A stretch of DNA of 6,053 nt from Alphaproteobacteria bacterium (GTDB lineage Bacteria > Pseudomonadota > Alphaproteobacteria > UBA8366 > GCA-2717185): contig JAESSL010000127.1 in assembly GCA_016764135.1 (NCBI GenBank), positions 1-6,053 of the forward strand. Reading direction: 5' to 3'. The position numbers and the translations under genes were made by a program. The notes beneath the pieces are model-generated. The model saw only the letters and a program-made list of their open reading frames with translations. It made no database searches and was not told the DNA's origin. Below, in pieces: positions 5,268-6,053 of the stretch; within the stretch, counting starts at the first letter, position 1, and every line of letters begins with the position of its first letter.

Positions 5268-5307
5268 GACCTTTGGTCGTAAAATTCAAGACCTCAGGTC
5301 GTAAAAT
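5268..5307. repeat. 18-bp near-tandem repeat, 22-bp period, across the kinase stop codon
   Basis: GACCTTTGGTCGTAAAAT (5268-5285) and GACCTCAGGTCGTAAAAT (5290-5307) match at 16 of 18 bases. Each holds a GACC...GGTC dyad. The right copy encodes the last Phe-Thr-Thr codons and stop of the kinase; the left copy lies just past it. It may be a local duplication or a pair of binding or weak termination sites. Confidence 0.6.
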
Positions 5308-6053
5308 AGGCGAGCTGGGCGAGAATGACGCCAAGGAGAATCAGGCAGAGTGACTTCCAGAACAGCAAGGGGTTACGCTCGGACAGCGGCGTGTGCGCGT
5401 TGCTCAAAAAGATCTGATTTGGGTGACGGAAATCATAAACCAGCTCCGAGAGCGCCTCATAACGCTTGTACGGGTCGGGATGCACCGCTTTTTTGATGGC
5501 GCCATCGAGCCATTCCGGCACCGTCGGATTGGCGTCCAGCGCCGACGTATATCGCAGCTTCCGTTGCTGGGCTTTCGTTCTGGTTTTGGCGACTTGCGCG
5601 CCATAGGGCAGTTTTCCGGTGAGCATTTGATAGGCGATGACGCCCAGTGAAAAGAAGTCGGCGCGATGGGTGCCGATGTCGCCGACAAAATATTCAGGCG
5701 CCGTGTATTGAACGGTGCCCAGAATGTCCTCTCCATCCACGGCGGGCTCCGCTTCGAGGACGCCTGCGACCTTTGTGGACCCGAAGTCGATAATTTTCAC
5801 CGTGCCAGTTTTGTCGATCATGATGTTTTCGGGACGCAGATCCTGATGGACCATTTCCATCCGGTGGAAAGCGCGCAGCCCTCGGGCGATCTGCTCGACG
5901 ATCCCGCGCATTTCTTCCAGGTCGGGATGCGGGTTGTCGATCATCCACTGGGTCAGGGTCTGGCCGTCCACAAATTCCGTGACGAGATACAGAAAATTGC
6001 GTTTTCGGGTTTGCGTGTAGTTTTTCAGTACATGGGCGCTGTTAAGGCGCCGC
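5294..6053 (-). CDS. Ser/Thr protein kinase, C-terminal part (PP2C-kinase fusion family), 5' end outside the window
   Basis: About 252 residues are visible, open to the right edge, so the N-terminus is missing. In visible numbering: NFLYLVTEFVDG (19-30) is the hinge, HQDLRPEN (69-76) the catalytic loop with catalytic D71 and Gln in place of the HRD Arg, DFGS (89-92) the metal-binding motif, GTVQYTAPEY (112-121) the activation/P+1 region, and FSLGVIAYQMLTG (134-146) the F helix. A hydrophobic segment at 231-250 (FWKSLCLILLGVILAQLAYF) ends the protein and likely anchors it in the membrane. The pattern strongly resembles bifunctional protein kinase/phosphatase proteins with an N-terminal PP2C domain; if so, that domain and the kinase N-lobe lie beyond 6053. 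A GTG at 5971 is internal, because coding continues upstream. Target unknown. Confidence 0.9.
   Translation of the reverse strand, partial: RRLNSAHVLKNYTQTRKRNFLYLVTEFVDGQTLTQWMIDNPHPDLEEMRGIVEQIARGLRAFHRMEMVHQDLRPENIMIDKTGTVKIIDFGSTKVAGVLEAEPAVDGEDILGTVQYTAPEYFVGDIGTHRADFFSLGVIAYQMLTGKLPYGAQVAKTRTKAQQRKLRYTSALDANPTVPEWLDGAIKKAVHPDPYKRYEALSELVYDFRHPNQIFLSNAHTPLSERNPLLFWKSLCLILLGVILAQLAYFTT

Noticed and set aside
5294..5971. The kinase as a complete 225-codon gene starting at GTG 5971
   Set aside because: The frame stays open to the window edge and encodes a kinase hinge-like sequence upstream of the GTG, so the start is internal and the gene is truncated by the window.
1..6053. A mobile element, CRISPR array, defence system or biosynthetic cluster
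   Set aside because: No transposase, integrase, terminal inverted repeats, regularly spaced repeats, nuclease, toxin-antitoxin or synthase genes are visible. The genes look like ordinary chromosomal metabolism and signalling.

Overview
The window is a moderately GC-rich bacterial chromosomal segment with compact gene packing. The protein families (a putative F420/flavin luciferase-like oxidoreductase, an acid-sugar-type enolase-superfamily enzyme, a stand-alone CheY-like receiver, and a PP2C-kinase-type Ser/Thr kinase with a C-terminal membrane anchor) suggest a proteobacterium, most likely an alphaproteobacterium. That placement is inferred from family resemblance only. I see no rRNA, tRNA, CRISPR array, transposase, integrase or phage gene.

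Layout: (1) 1-56, the possible C-terminal tail of a rightward gene cut by the window edge. (2) 79-999, minus strand, an LLM-class oxidoreductase resembling the F420-dependent TIGR03619 group. (3) 1000-1332, a divergent control region with a TTGACA-17-TAAATT promoter facing left, a perfect 12-bp palindrome, a 16-bp tandem repeat and a 10-bp-phased repeat. (4) 1333-2427 and 2457-3077, plus strand, a mandelate-racemase-type enzyme followed 29 bp later by a YjdF/DUF2238 membrane protein, probably one transcript. (5) 3078-3306, an intergenic leader with a TATACT box and inverted repeats, then 3307-3687, a single-domain response regulator. (6) 3696-4064 and 4083-5117, minus strand, an FMN-type LLM monooxygenase followed by a small MmcQ/YjbR protein, converging on the response regulator. 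(7) 5294-6053, minus strand, the C-terminal half of a Ser/Thr kinase whose N-terminus lies beyond the right edge.

How the genes may work together: the left LLM gene and the enolase-superfamily gene are divergent and could share one regulator acting in the 333-bp region between them, which would suit a small catabolic or detoxification unit. The LLM monooxygenase/MmcQ pair is a second unit. The response regulator has no partner histidine kinase here, and the Ser/Thr kinase belongs to a family normally fused to a PP2C phosphatase. Nothing ties the signalling genes to the enzymes beyond proximity.

I found no convincing evidence of a wholly new system. The points most worth checking are the KxQ substitution in the enolase-family active site, the response regulator with Gly at the aromatic-switch position, the repeat-rich divergent control region, the in-frame stop separating the LLM enzyme from MmcQ, and a 22-bp-period duplication at the kinase stop codon.
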